Source of the DNA: Chara braunii
Lineage: Eukaryota; Streptophyta; Charophyceae; Charales; Characeae
NCBI GenBank assembly: GCA_003427395.1
Contig: BFEA01000082.1
Coordinates: forward strand, 2,775,400 to 2,799,374
Direction: 5' to 3'
DNA: 23,975 nucleotides
The position numbers and the translations under genes were made by a program. Of the stretch, positions 1 through 10,147 are shown piece by piece. Below the pieces are notes generated by a model. It ran no database searches. It saw only the letters and a program-made list of their open reading frames with translations, and had not been told where the DNA came from. The stretch's first letter is position 1. Each line of letters begins with the position of its first letter.

Positions 1-368
1 CGAAAAAGCGACGCGGAAAAAGAAAATCCTACGCCTATTCGTATTCACGCAAAATTCCGAGAGTTTTCCCCGACGCGCCCAAGAACATCTACTCACCCAA
101 AAGGGACACGTCGAAGTTCCGCTTATCCCGGAATTCCCTACTACCGAGCCCAATTCCTAGTGCGCTCGCTAAGGCGCACGTAAATTCCCATGCATTTCTC
201 GACTTCGTAAAAAGAAAAACAGAACTCAGTAGTCGAAAAAGCTCTTCAAAAACGAAAATGCGGCACCCGAAAGCAAGAACTCAAAATGGGGTTTTCCTGG
301 GGTAGGTATGATACAAGCAAAATAACAGGTACGAAAGATAACACGGGGTCGGGAAGTGGTTCGTCACA
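1..368 (-). repeat. Inverted copy of the element 2 LTR 5' region
   Basis: The reverse complement of this stretch follows 13195-13560 closely. It begins TGTGACGAACCACTTCCC at 368 reading leftward, matches 13195 onward, and continues through the shared blocks around GTATCATACC, the conserved GCGCACTAGGAATTGGGCTC-like segment and the motif GGATTTTCTTTT at the window edge. It therefore looks like the start of another LTR of the element 2 family, in opposite orientation and cut by the window boundary. It abuts element 1 LTR sequence at about 370. No gene is supported here; the minus-strand ORFs are short and not shared with the other copy. Confidence 0.75.
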
Positions 369-369
369 C

Positions 370-770
370 GTCGATCCGCTATAATGACGTTTTGCCCTTT
401 CCGATCGTAGAAGACTACTATGTATTGTGATGCGGTCCATGCAGATGGACGGAGCGCGCTGTTGTGGACTGACCGGGTCCATTTATATAACCCGTCCAAG
501 GCATGTCACATCGGGGGAAGTTGGTTCGTTCTGGTGGATCAGTTCGCTTCTACGACTCTAATGTTATCGTACACGGACGTAACCGTGATGCCTTGATCAG
601 CAACGTGGAAGCCCCAGTTTAACTATTACTGGTGTCGGCGGGGCGACTCGTGCTCTTGGCGGAGGCTGGTACAAGGGTACGAAGGTTTAGTCCGCTTCCC
701 CGAACTCTCCCACATTGCGGGGGCCCTTCCGGCAAGCTTTCGAACCTGGGTGCCCCCAGGACCGCCCTTG
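370..770 (+). pseudogene. LTR-internal ORF remnant (ORF0, copy A)
   Basis: This is the most decayed of three copies of an ORF carried inside the LTR. Nucleotide identity to 11806-12012 and 13010-13180 is obvious across the whole stretch, for example the blocks around GGGTCCATTT, CCCGTCCAAGGC and GGTTCGTTCTGG. Frame-disrupting indels and several stop codons leave no useful ORF. Its chief value is that it preserves the site into which T1 inserted in the other copy: CACGGACGTAACCGTG at 572-587 is uninterrupted here. Protein function is unknown. Confidence 0.6.
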
Positions 771-1041
771 CTCTGAGGTGAAGCCACTGGGTGTCCCCAA
801 GGGCTCAACAAATCCGACCCGCACGCCTGGAGCATCCCTGAGTCCTCAGGCCCTTGGAATGGAGTCAGCGTGAATCCAGCGCGAGAGAAGGGGCAGATTT
901 ATCGCCTTTTCTTTTCTTTTGTTGTTGTTTCCTTTTGCGGCTAACTGTGATTTCACAGCTTTGCCCCTGAATCCACGGCGAAACGAGATTCCACTATACC
1001 CCGCTTCGTCCGTACATTTTGTCCTTCATATTCTCTTACTT

Positions 1042-1099
1042 TCCTTTTTGGGCGTCCTTTTTGGGCATCCTTTTTGGGCATCCTTTTTGGGTGTCCTTT
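1042..1099 (+). repeat. 13-bp minisatellite, about 4.5 copies
   Basis: The unit TCCTTTTTGGGCA (with variants ending CG or TG) is repeated at 1042, 1055, 1068 and 1081, followed by a partial copy ending at 1099. It lies in the element 1 LTR remnant. No matching array is visible in the element 2 LTR. Confidence 0.9.
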
Positions 1100-1234
1100 A
1101 AGGCAGCCTCGGGACCAAACCGAGAGCCCCTTGTTTCGTCCTGGTGGCTCAAGCCCCGCCTAAAATCCTCGGTCACACCCCCTATTACTATGATATGCGT
1201 CCCTCGGCACGACGTGCCGTGTGGGGTGTGAGGT

Positions 1235-1246
1235 TGGTATCAGAGT
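1235..1246 (+). other. Element 1 primer-binding site (initiator tRNA-Met)
   Basis: TGGTATCAGAG(T) matches the complement of the 3' end of plant initiator tRNA-Met (TGGTATCAGAGC) with one mismatch at the last base. This is the usual minus-strand priming site of plant LTR retrotransposons. The equivalent site of element 2 is at 15985, and both are preceded by AGGT, which places the LTR end just upstream. Confidence 0.85.
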
Positions 1247-1393
1247 TCATTCATTTGAGCTCTGAGGTTTCCCCGGGAAGGCCGCAATTTTGAAGGCTGG
1301 CGCTTAGGCATTGCGAATCGGCTAACAGCCTAACACTAACGAAAAATGGTGTGGAGTTTGCGGACGGATTTTGTTTGAGGCCTGGCTGACTCG

Positions 1394-1890
1394 ATGTTAT
1401 GGAAAAATATCCATAAGAAGTCCAAGCCGATCAAGCACTACTTGGAAGAACTAGTACATTATGCTATCAAATATAGGAAGGGGAATTACGAGGTGGGCTT
1501 AGACTTAGAGTCCCATGACAACGACCCTTTGGGTGTTCGTCGCCATACTTACGTGGCCATGACCAAGATGTTCGAAAATCGCTTCGGTTTAGGGCCAGCG
1601 AGGAAAGCTTCGAACCGTAAAGCTTCCTCTTCTTCTTCAATCAGTAAGTGTAGTAGCCCAGGGTGTGGTATTTTGAGATCGGAAGAAATGTCGATAAAAG
1701 ATGTTGTCGCACAACTAGTAACAGTCATTGCGCCATTGGTGGAGTTTGTTCAAGGGCTACAGAAGACGACGGCAGCTAATTCGGCGCAAAGATAGAGTGC
1801 GGCTATGGCGGCCAGTGCCACCCAGCCTATATGAAGCTTTAACTGCAACCAGTCAGGCCACCACGCTAAAGATTGTCCGAAACCCGGGAC
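1394..1890 (+). pseudogene. gag: Element 1 gag remnant with degenerate CCHC knuckle
   Basis: Gag is the structural capsid/nucleocapsid protein of the retrotransposon particle. An ORF opens at ATG 1394, 148 bp after the PBS, and is closed by TAG at 1793. The same frame continues to a nucleocapsid zinc knuckle at 1835-1876 that reads SFNCNQSGHHAKDC: the first Cys of CX2CX4HX4C is now Ser, the other three ligands remain. A second in-frame stop lies just before the knuckle. From start to knuckle it is about 480 bp, against about 1 kb in element 2, so most of the capsid region has been deleted or replaced. The upstream 130 residues resemble element 2 gag only weakly; the knuckle is the secure part. 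Confidence 0.65.
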
Positions 1891-1956
1891 TCAACCCGGG
1901 CACCACGGGACTTCTCAGATTCTGTTGGAGGCACCAAACATCGCTAATCTGGGTAG

Positions 1957-2921
1957 GTGGTTGCAGTCCTTGATACCAGAATGGCAGAAGTTGTGGCCCC
2001 GACGGGCTCAAAAATCAGGTCTAACGAGTACATGATTGTTGGCATGCTTAAACCCGGAATCATTGGAGTGATACGTCACGTCCAAAGAAATTTGGAGGAA
2101 GGCGACTTTGTGCCCTGGAGACACGGGTTCGACGACCGTACGGTTCCGGGACCTGAGTATAAGGACGGTCAGATCGATACTGAGACACGATAAAGGCCTT
2201 GGATCTTCGGATGTATGCGCCTATTCCTTATTTGCTAACGATTTCGGAAGTGGCCAACGAGAAGCTTATCGAATAATGCCTAAAGAACTGAGAACGGTCC
2301 GAGGAAAACTGAAAAGGCAAGAAGTCAGCGGCAGAAGGCCAATCGCAAGTAAACAAAATCCCTTCACCTCGTGACTGCCAGAAGCAGCACGCATCGGAAT
2401 GATCCAAGCCGCTGATCCACCGGCAGAGAAACCCAAGGTATTTCTTTAGGCCTGTCCGATTAGCTGGAAGAGCGTTGAGTGTGACTGCGAGGTTTAGGGA
2501 ATCCCATCGTCGGCTATCCTCGATTATGGTTCATCAGCAATGACCCTCTCTTGAGGGTTCACGAATGGTTGGGCCAAGAAGACCAGATTCGGCCCCTCCG
2601 ACCGAATGAGTTGTATGTGACCGCCACCGAAGATAGTGTTTACTGTAAGGGAAGGATCGCAAACATACCCATACGTGTAAGCAAGGTTTATTTTGTTTGT
2701 GCGATGCCATTATTCTGTATGTAAAGGTGTATGATGTGCTATTGGGTATTCTGTGGCAAGCGGCATTTTGCGTGCGAATGCATTTTGACAACTCGAAAGT
2801 AGTGCTAAACATTTCCCAACCCAAACCTCACGCGATACCGATGCAGGTGGCTATATGCGTTCAGACGTTGCCGGTCCCACATATTTCCACGCTTCCAGCG
2901 AAGTCCACAGGGTCAATATGA
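1957..2921 (+). pseudogene. pro: Element 1 protease region remnant
   Basis: Aspartic protease (retropepsin) segment that would process the Gag-Pol polyprotein. Residues around 2190-2270 read KALDLRMYAPIPYLLTISEVANEKL, broken by frameshifts, and match element 2 at about 17450-17530 (LLTISEAANDKLL). The active-site loop is at 2518-2541 and reads LDYGSSA where element 2 has LIDTGSSA, so the Asp and Gly survive but the Thr is replaced. The flap-distal part at 2697-2860 (YDVLLGILWQAAFCVRMHFD) matches YSVLLGLPWAMAVGARLHFD in element 2. At least three frameshifts and several stops break the frame. Clearly inactive. Confidence 0.75.
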
Positions 2922-3525
2922 TCCGACAGACCGACGGTTATCCATGGCCGAGGGAATAGCACCATAAGAAGCCGAAGAGGCGGATAAGCCTAACCGGTAT
3001 TCGATTCGAGTTCAAGATCGGTTCTGCCGATTTGACTCAAACCGGTATCAATGGGCTCTCTGGATTGAATCTACGTGGTCCAAGGCACTTTCCTCCACTG
3101 TCCGAGGAGTGCCGTTGCTAGAGGTTTCAAAAATAGTTGACCTTTCAGGAACCCCCTGCGTCCTTGTATTTGAACATAGACTCCCTTTCGGTGTGCTTCA
3201 CCAAGCTCGGAGGCCTCTGCGATCTGACATTTTAGACCTCTGCAACCCCTATTGACGGATACCAAGGCCGCCCTACTCATGATGCAGGGAATGTCATTTC
3301 AGCCGTGTACCCCCTCCAGAAATGAGGCCGAGTGAAAAATTGGAGGCCTTCTCAGTGGAGCCCTCTATGAGTCTCGGCCCTCGGGGGAACCCGTTGATAC
3401 AGAGGACGAAGCAAAGGTGGAACTGGAGAGTGTGACCGATAGTCAACTTATGGCAAAGGTGCTCTTTGTAAAAACCGACAACTCCTTGTTCGGTAGTTTC
3501 CCAAAGAAAACCGCCAAACTTCCCA
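2922..3525 (+). pseudogene. Element 1 PR-RT linker, degenerate
   Basis: No domain of known function is visible. The last third (about 3390-3500) can be aligned with the element 2 linker: EDEAKVELESVTDSQLMAKV here corresponds to ETDAEVKETEMISPAESQMI at about 18670-18730, followed in both by a V-F-V-K/R-T motif. The rest is too eroded to align by eye. The long spacer between protease and RT is therefore a shared property of this family, as it also separates the two domains by about 700 bp in element 2. Confidence 0.5.
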
Positions 3526-4590
3526 TTGTTACTTCGATGGTGTCCCTCGTGTCGGGGACAATCAACGTCCAGTTACCAGCTAATGTACCCCTATAGTATC
3601 ACTACCTTCTTCTTACTGTGTTACAGGTGTACCCCGACGTCGGTTAGCATAGAGGATCATGACATCGTCCCGACCCATCTAATAGAGCATGTCATCGATA
3701 CAAGGGACCACATGTCGATCCATTGTAGACCGTATTGCTACTTGCTAACGGAGCGACAGTTGGCGTAAGACCGAGTACGGAAGTTTGAGCGCCTTGGTTG
3801 TATGAACCATCCCTATGAACGTGATCGTTCTTAATTGTCCTGGTCCGAAAATGAAACGGGGCTGTTTGTATTTGCATTGACTATCGAAAGGTAAACGCTA
3901 TAAACAGTAAAAGATATATATTCCTTGCCCTGGATTGATGATATTTTGGATGGTAGATATCTGCTCGAGTCTTCTCGACGATATCCGACGTTGTCAGACT
4001 GGACGACAGGCCGAAAACGAACTTTGTCTTATTCAAAGGCACGTGAAAGTGCATCTGATGCCCCATCGGAAGATGTAATGCCCCTGCCACCTTTCAACAG
4101 GCCATGAATATGGCCTTCGCCGAGTTCATTCAAAAAACTCGACTGACCTAGCCCCTGATCAATATATTTGTGTGATTGTGTATATGGATGATATTCTGAC
4201 GTTTTCCAAGACTCCCGAGTATCACATGGAGCACGTTGAGTGGGTCTTGCATGCGCTGAAAGACACTAAGTTCAACGTGTCATTGGAAAAAAGGAATTTC
4301 TTTCTATCAGGGATTTCCTTTCTGGTTACATCATGACCATCGATGGTCTGAAGAACTTAGAAGAAGCATCCATGCAAGGTGGTCGTAGTACGAGAAGCTT
4401 TGGTCCTAACGACACTGACATAAGTTCGAGCTTTCCTCAGACTGACCTCCTACTACCGAAAGTTCATTCAGGGCTTCGCATGTGTCGCCAAGCCTCTAAC
4501 GAACCTTCTAAAAAAGGATGAGGACGAGGACTTGATCTGGACACTGGAATGCGAGGCAAGTTTTGAGGCATTGAAGAAGGCTCTAACGAC
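3526..4590 (+). pseudogene. pol: Element 1 reverse transcriptase remnant, YMDD retained
   Basis: Reverse transcriptase copies genomic RNA to DNA. The N-terminal block at about 3645-3765 (SIEDHDIVPTHLIEHVIDT) matches SIDDNDIGLTNVIEHAILTG of element 2. The core is scattered over all three frames: the CIDYRKVN-type block near 3870-3900, NFVLFKGT near 4020, and the active site VYMDD at 4178-4192 with both metal-binding Asp residues. It is followed by EHVEWVLHALKDTKFNVSLE at about 4230-4290 and the SGISFL segment near 4310. Many stops and indels make it untranslatable. It is older than element 2, yet it keeps the catalytic YMDD that element 2 has lost. Confidence 0.85.
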
Positions 4591-5113
4591 CACGCCAGAT
4601 CCGAGGAAGCCATTCACCCTGCACACTGACTGGTAACCGCAGGCGATGTCCGCTGTGCTGACTCAGCAAGGAGTTTACGGAAGAGAGCACGTCATCAAGT
4701 ACGCCTTGAAGACATTGAATCAAATGCAAGTGAACTACGAGGCGTGCAAGAGAAAATGCTTGGCAGTGGTGTGGGGAATTCAACACTTCTGACCCTACCT
4801 CCATGGCCACAAGTTCTTGATGGTAACGGATCATCTGTGATTGCTATAACTGTGAATCAACACCGATTAAACGAGAACGCTGGGCAGGTGGGTCGTGAGG
4901 CTGCAGGACTACGACTTCGACATCCGCAACCGCTCCACCAAGCAGCACGGAAATGCGGACGGGCTGACCCGGCTACATCCACTGAGGAAGAGTCCGAGGA
5001 ACGAACAACTCACTCCATGGAAGCCAACCTCGCCCTCAACAAAACCCTCATACGGGAAAGTGCATATCCTTCGCGGGGACACCGCGGAGTCTAGTGACAA
5101 CAGCAACTGCTAA
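4591..5113 (+). pseudogene. pol: Element 1 RNase H remnant
   Basis: RNase H degrades the RNA strand of the RNA-DNA hybrid. It begins around the PRKPFTLHTDW block (4599-4636), in which the first catalytic Asp is present but a stop follows the Trp. It continues with the VNYEACKRKCLAVVWGIQHF block (4731-4790) carrying the Glu, then VTDH at about 4820 with the next Asp, and ends DFDIRNRSTKQHGNADGLTR (4914-4975). The C-terminal frame 4895-5113 is open and terminates TAA at 5111-5113, two bases before the ATG of the next ORF. Element 2 has the same TDW motif at this site, so it is a family trait. Confidence 0.85.
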
Positions 5114-5115
5114 AA

Positions 5116-5427
5116 ATGGCGGCTACTTCCTCTTCCCCTCCACCCCCTTATTCTCTCTCTCACTCATCTAATCCTTATTCTTCTTTGAACCCTCCTGAAA
5201 AGACATGTTTGTTCTGCACTCTGCCTATGGTGCCGGTTAGGGGTGATCCGCACCCAATGCCGCTTAGTTTTGTTCTGTGGATATGGTGTAGTAAATTTAG
5301 CATCACCCATGCTCAAGGTCTAACGTCTAAGGGTAACGAAGCGGTTTCACGACTACCGCTCGGCGCTGGCACAATTCATCGTTGCAAAAGCGAAAAGATA
5401 GTGATGATCAAGGAAATAGCTGGTTGA
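5116..5427 (+). pseudogene. Element 1 PHD-like zinc-finger domain upstream of integrase
   Basis: The ORF starts at ATG 5116 in a strong context (AAAATGG), two bases after the RNase H stop. Its low-complexity Ser/Pro N-terminus is followed by CLFC at 5206-5217, which matches CYFC of the element 2 PHD finger, then by a W-C and a His at the spacing of the element 2 cluster. The second Cys of the middle pair and the Cys after the His are lost (WCSKF and THAQG instead of ECATC and AHGAC), and the last Cys pair has eroded. The finger is therefore probably non-functional here. Its presence in both elements shows it was an ancestral part of the family. Role by analogy: chromatin binding, inferred only. 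Confidence 0.65.
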
Positions 5428-5925
5428 CGGTTCCACACTCTTTAACTAGGTTCGATTCGATACGAGAGGCGCACGAAGAGGATGCAGTCCACTTCGCGGT
5501 CAAATACACTGGAAACAAACATTGAGAAAAATGGATGGTATTAGTCAAGAATTCGGGATAATGTTTGATTCATCGTCCATAATTGCCAGACCTATACGGC
5601 GGACAAGGCACCGGTTCCGATGCCTCAGACCAAAATACCAACCCGAGTGGAGCGTCCTTTTCAGAGGGTCAGCATCGACACGACTGATATGAATGTATCA
5701 AGGGGACCCATCAACCAGGCCGAGTTCAACGTTCTCTTGGTGGTTGTCGATCATTTCTCAAAATGGATTGAGGGGAATTTGAGGCCTAGCCCATGGCTAT
5801 TCGAAACTCAGTAGAGGTAGCCTGATATATCAATCGTTTCTTGTGCATGCACCTACACGTAGAAGAGATCCACATGGTCCCATGGATAACGGGTATGAGT
5901 TCCAAGGAGAGGTAAAACACCATCT

Positions 5926-5935
5926 GATACGAGCC
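5926..5935 (+). repeat. M1 target-site duplication, left copy
   Basis: GATACGAGCC is repeated exactly at 6253-6262. Removing M1 plus one copy restores a 23-codon stretch that is collinear, without gaps, with element 2 integrase at this place. Confidence 0.85.
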
Positions 5936-6252
5936 TGTGTTGCACCCTGTACGACGTACGGGGGGTTTATCGTACGGCTGTACGGCCGTGTGTACAGCCC
6001 CGTACGAAAAAAAAAAAAAAAAAAAGGAATCGTTTTGTTTTTTAATCTCAAATTTGGTAACGAATTTCAATATGACCCTGAGGCAAAAGTGTTTCATTTT
6101 ATTTTTCTGCATAACATATTTTTCTTTCAGATTTTTTTTATTTTATTTTTTGGTTGTTTTTTACCGTACGTATGGTCCGTACTACCATATGAGCCCGTAC
6201 GTATGATCGTACGTATGTACGTACGACCCATATTCGTACGGGGGTCTACACA
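5936..6252. mobile_element. M1: short non-autonomous TIR transposon, CGTACG-rich
   Basis: A 317-bp insertion in the integrase of element 1. Its ends are imperfect inverted repeats: TGTGTTGCACCCTGTACGA at the left and TGTGTAGACCCCCGTACGA when the right end is read in reverse, 15 of 19 identical. It is flanked by a perfect 10-bp duplication. The hexamer CGTACG occurs eight times, all in the subterminal parts, while the centre is A-tract (6007-6025), AT-rich DNA and T-rich DNA. No coding capacity. The 10-bp duplication suggests a Mutator-like transposase acting in trans; this is inference from duplication length only. M2 belongs to the same family. Confidence 0.85.
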
Positions 6253-6262
6253 GATACGAGCC
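6253..6262 (+). repeat. M1 target-site duplication, right copy
   Basis: Exact second copy of GATACGAGCC (5926-5935). Confidence 0.85.
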
Positions 6263-7047
6263 GACATTAAAATTTCCGACTCACATGACCATTGGCCTTA
6301 GGCAAATGGGCTAGTGGAAAACGCCAATCGAATGATTAAGACGAACCTGAAAAAATATCACTGTTGCGAACACGAGGCCCAGGCCCGTCATGGTGGATCA
6401 TATTTTGCCCGTCTATCAACCCACCCCACACAGTAGTACCGGGGTGTCTCGATTCCAGCTACGGACCAATATTGTACCTAGGATCCAACTATCACCACTT
6501 TCGGGTACGGAAGTAAGAGCAACAAGGGGCCAAGGGCTCAAAATCAGGACAAGGCTCAACACTATCTGGACCTGAAGGGAAGGACTTACCCGGTGTTGGC
6601 CCAATGTAGGCAAAGAGTCGTAGATTTGACGCATCAACGGCAGATCCGAGATTACGAGAGCCGCCACGCGTCGATAGGCCCCTTGCATAGCTATGAAATA
6701 GGCGATCTGGTACAGATATGCAAATTTGCGCGCTCCTTAAAGTTGCACATTCCCTGTATTGACATTTACGAGGTCGAGGAAGTTGGCGCACATGGCAAGC
6801 ACTCCGTGAAACTTGCCCTCAGGCATAACATGCACGCTAGGCCCCTGACTAGGCACGTCTTAGCCCTACGAGTCTACGACCGTTTCAGCCATCGCGGTAT
6901 CGCGTGAGAACTCCTGGCTCCTTCTCTTCTTCCCCTTCCTCTCTTTCCTCTCCTTCTTCTTCTTCTGCCCAACCCACTCCCATCTCTCTTTCTTCGTCCC
7001 GATCTCCATCGTCGGATGGTGCAGAATGAGCGAGAGGCAGTGCGAGC

Positions 7048-8966
7048 ATGAGCTGGTGGAAGTTTGTGGAACACTATCAAGCGTCGATCGCGGATCATCT
7101 ACTTCGCCATCAATACAACACTGAGCACCAGCTTCGCTGTGACATTTAGCAGGTGAATGTGTCGCCACCCGCCCTCACTCATCTCACCACGTATTCGCTC
7201 ATGTGCGAGCGACTATCGTATGTCGGAGTCTATGTCTCCGCGACGTACCTGGTCACGCAGCTGACCACCCGAGTGTTCATTGAGTTGCGATCGCTGCGAG
7301 TGGCGGAAACGTTCGCTCACGGCATTGCCACGATTATCGGGGATTTGGTGCCATATCGGGGTTCGTGAGAGCAACAGTGAAGAAGTTCTTATGGGATTAC
7401 GTCAACAAGGTGGCCTTGTCGGTAGCAAGAGTGCGCGGACGCGCAGGCCATCATTTTGTGTATTGTGGGACCCTTCTTCAGCAGACAAAGGAGGGACTAA
7501 GTGCCTCCCTTCTTCTCTTACACTACTCTCCACTATCATCTCACGGTGGAGCCCTATCCCATTCACGAATTCCCGGAGTACCTGGTGAAACTATACGACG
7601 TGGAACCGCTATTATTCATAGACGAAAACGCGTGGGAGCTGCATCGAGCGCTATATCGATCGGTTGTCCAGGGCATGTTTGACTTCTTCGTAGATTATGA
7701 GGAGACCACGTGAACGAGCAGCTCGTGGTCACAACGTGGTGTACTACGTGATCACTAAGCCCAAGGCGGAGCAGAAAGAAGGAACAGTGGCATTGTATCC
7801 GTTCAGACAGATCCGATCAGACAAGCAAGGGCTCCTTGAGCTCATCCATATCGAGTTGTTGTCCATTGCGCAGGCAATCGCCGTTGACGAGGACGATCTC
7901 CAACTTCGACTACAGTTGACTGCTACTCCCAGGCGCACGTATCATGCAGTCGTTATTCCGGACTACATTGTGAACACATAAGAATGAGTGGTAAGCATCC
8001 CGTGTGAAGAATTGTTGTGGCCGCCCTCCTCTTATATGAGCCCTACTTCTCTGCAAGCACGAAAGAAGACCACCAAGAAGTGTAGTTGTTAGTCATTGCT
8101 GGAAGCACAATGTAGTCAGGTGGGTCCAGAGAAAGAAGTGGTGTAACCGGCCCCTACAGCAGCAAGGCCGGAGATGGAACCAAAGGAGCAAGACGTGCCC
8201 ATCACCGGACCTTCGCCCCAGGAAGAACTCTTTGCGGACGAGCCTCTTCCAGATCTCAATCAGATTTCACGCGTAAGCAATTCGGAGCCGTTGCCGAGCT
8301 TGTCGGACCTCAACCTCGATGGAGTCGGCCCTTTAGTACCAGCCGCAGCAGCAGCCGCACCCGATACAAGAGGAGGAGGTCTCGGACGAGTGGCACGTCC
8401 CGTGCCCCAATCCCTTGTCCTTGTAGGACCTTTCCGCTTCCCCACCACACCCTATGCAGCCACGGTCCTTGATATAAGCAGTTTCACCAAGGAAGACCCT
8501 CCCTCGCACCGATGTCGATTATGTGATAGAACAAGCAACAATCCGGCTCGAGGCAATCGACGACGCTCCATGCCCTGACCCAGCGTGGGTACCATTCCTG
8601 CAGCTGCCATATCACGGTTGCATAGCAGCAAGGATGGTGGAAACAGTGATCTATGAGGCCTGGCAGCAGCCCAATGTCATGTACCGTTTTCTCATGTTTG
8701 CGGTGTGCAGGCGGGAGAGGCGCTAATACACAAAGACCCATATGATAATGACGTGTCCCGAACGGCGGGACGTACGGCGACAAATCATTCAGGCAGTCAC
8801 GGATCTGGCGCCATGTGTGCTCTCCCACGTGCCTAAGGGTTTCCTCTATCCCTCCTTCGTTCAGCACCACTTCAATGAACTGGATGCGCCTACAACACTG
8901 GCCGCATTGGCCACCTTTCTCCCTTCTCTCCCTCCTTTTAACCCGGATCTAGATCACTTTCTTTAG
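7048..8966 (+). pseudogene. Element 1 third ORF (ORF3), unknown function, broken
   Basis: This lies after integrase, where some LTR elements carry an envelope-like or accessory ORF. It opens ATG-AGC (M-S) at 7048, as the element 2 copy does at 22175. Matches to the element 2 copy are recognisable in order: DIxQV near 7140, the FLWDYVNKV...ARVRGRAG block near 7385-7450 (element 2 EWTEQVSNV...LARQG), the PVPQ block near 8400, PSH near 8505, and a C-terminal block near 8760-8820. The frame changes at least four times and stops at 7147 (TAG) and 8724 (TAA) interrupt it. The end is TAG 8964-8966. No membrane segment, signal peptide or known fold is visible. I do not recognise the protein. Confidence 0.6.
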
Positions 8967-9151
8967 GCTCACCTTTTTGTCTCTCTTCTTGTTCTTCCTA
9001 CTTCTCTTATTTCCTTTGGCGGAGGGATCGTGAAGAGTGCACTAAGAGTCGCGTTGTACAATGAAACAAATCATCGATCAGGCTAGTTGAAGATGAAGTG
9101 GGCGCCAGCTCGACTGTATAATAAGTAAAAGAAGGTGTAAAAAGTGAGGGA
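8967..9151 (+). other. Element 1 3' untranslated stretch and candidate polypurine tract
   Basis: Between the end of ORF3 and the presumed 3' LTR. The purine run AAAAAGTGAGGGA at 9139-9151 is directly followed by TG, the usual first dinucleotide of an LTR, so it is a candidate plus-strand primer. I could not match the following bases to the element 2 LTR start (TGTGACG), so the boundary rests on this motif alone. Confidence 0.35.
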
Positions 9152-9677
9152 TGCACTTTTAATAGATTAGTGAATGATCAGGTCCGGATGACGATAAAGA
9201 GGCCGCCCGATCACCACAAATACTTGGACACATGGCACGCAACCAAGAGACTGGCAATCTTTTGGAACCCCCTACGCATCCCAGATGTGATAAGCTAGGC
9301 TCCGTACCTCATCGCCTCTCATACCCTTTATATGAAAAACCCGACGTATGCCTCGAAGTAGCTGATTACAAAAAACGGAATCCACTTTTAAATCTTTGAG
9401 ATCGGTTGTATGCGTCTTTTGGGATTGCCACTGTCCTCGTCTAAATTAGTCCCGCCCGGACGATTAACGACCGCGTGGGAGAACTCAACCAACGGTTACA
9501 AATTTCGGTTATCCACATTTTGAATCTTTTTGCGATTAAGAACACGCGCAGCTTTTATTTCTTGTAATGCAAACTCGCTTCCTACTCCGTGCGCACACTC
9601 CGACTTCCATTCTTGATGGCGTTCGCCCTTGCCTGACTCTTCGTCTTCCTCTAAGGCTTGCCTGATCTTCCTCCCTC

Positions 9678-9687
9678 CCCTCTCAGA
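9678..9687 (+). repeat. M2 target-site duplication, left copy (degenerate)
   Basis: CCCTCTCAGA, 7 of 10 identical to GCCTCTCTGC at 10693-10702, at the same distance from the termini as the perfect 10-bp duplication of M1. Confidence 0.5.
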
Positions 9688-9867
9688 AGTGTCATCACTA
9701 CGTACGGGGACGGCCCATACGAACTTCCGTACGCCCGTGCGTACGTGCCCTCAGAGCCCGTACAACCCGTACATACGGACTTCCGGTGCTCCGTACGTGA
9801 CCTTCCGGGGGATGTTGAGGAGATGGATGGGCTGGGGGGGGATCGGGTGTCGAAGGGTACCCCCCCC

Positions 9868-9903
<36 letters not shown>

Positions 9904-9948
9904 CGGCCCCTAGGTGCAAAAATAAATAAATAAATTTAAAAAACAAAT

Positions 9949-9966
9949 GATTGATTGATTAATTGG

Positions 9967-10018
<52 letters not shown>

Positions 10019-10079
10019 CTGATTGATTGACTGATTGATTGATTGATTGGTTGACTGATTGATTGATTGATTGATTGAT
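9949..10079 (+). repeat. (TGAT)n tetranucleotide microsatellite
   Basis: More than 30 near-perfect TGAT units with scattered substitutions (GGTT, GGCT, GACT). On the minus strand it reads as a repetitive Asn-Gln-Ser-Ile ORF, which is an artefact of the repeat. Confidence 0.95.
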
Positions 10080-10147
10080 CGTAAAAATAAAAAATAAAAA
10101 CAAAAAAGAAATGACCACACCACACGCACACACACACAAAGTGTCAC

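Larger units (their letters stand above)
370..1232 (+). repeat. Element 1 5' LTR remnant (3' part)
   Basis: This segment ends immediately before an initiator-tRNA primer-binding site, as an LTR should. Positions 370-580 match 11806-12012, and 581-790 match 13010-13205, so it is the same LTR sequence as the element 1 3' LTR but without the T1 transposon. The tail (about 1160-1180) shares an AAAATCCTnGG...CACACCCC block with 15893-15912 just upstream of the element 2 PBS. The upstream part of the LTR is missing, replaced by the inverted repeat at 1-368. The exact 3' terminus is not resolved. Apart from a decayed ORF and a minisatellite, 790-1232 holds nothing I recognise. Confidence 0.65.
5428..6907 (+). 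pseudogene. pol: Element 1 integrase remnant, split by transposon M1
   Basis: Integrase joins the cDNA to the genome. The N-terminal zinc-binding part starts at about 5418 (SWLTVPHS) and has REAHEEDAVHFAVK with both His residues; the HNCQTY block keeps only one Cys. The catalytic core begins ERPFQRVSIDTTD (about 5648), followed by LLVVVDHFSKWIE (5735-5772) and the DNGYEF block (5887-5904) with the second Asp. The core is then interrupted by M1 at 5936-6252 and resumes toward ANGLVENANRMIK (6303-6342) with the catalytic Glu. The GPF/Y-type C-terminus (IGDLVQI at about 6699 onward) ends at TGA 6905. Several other stops and shifts are present. Confidence 0.85.

Noticed and set aside
5936-6252. 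CGTACG repeats considered as a CRISPR-like or satellite array
   Set aside because: Spacing is irregular, no constant repeat/spacer structure exists, and the exact target duplication and inverted ends show a transposon.
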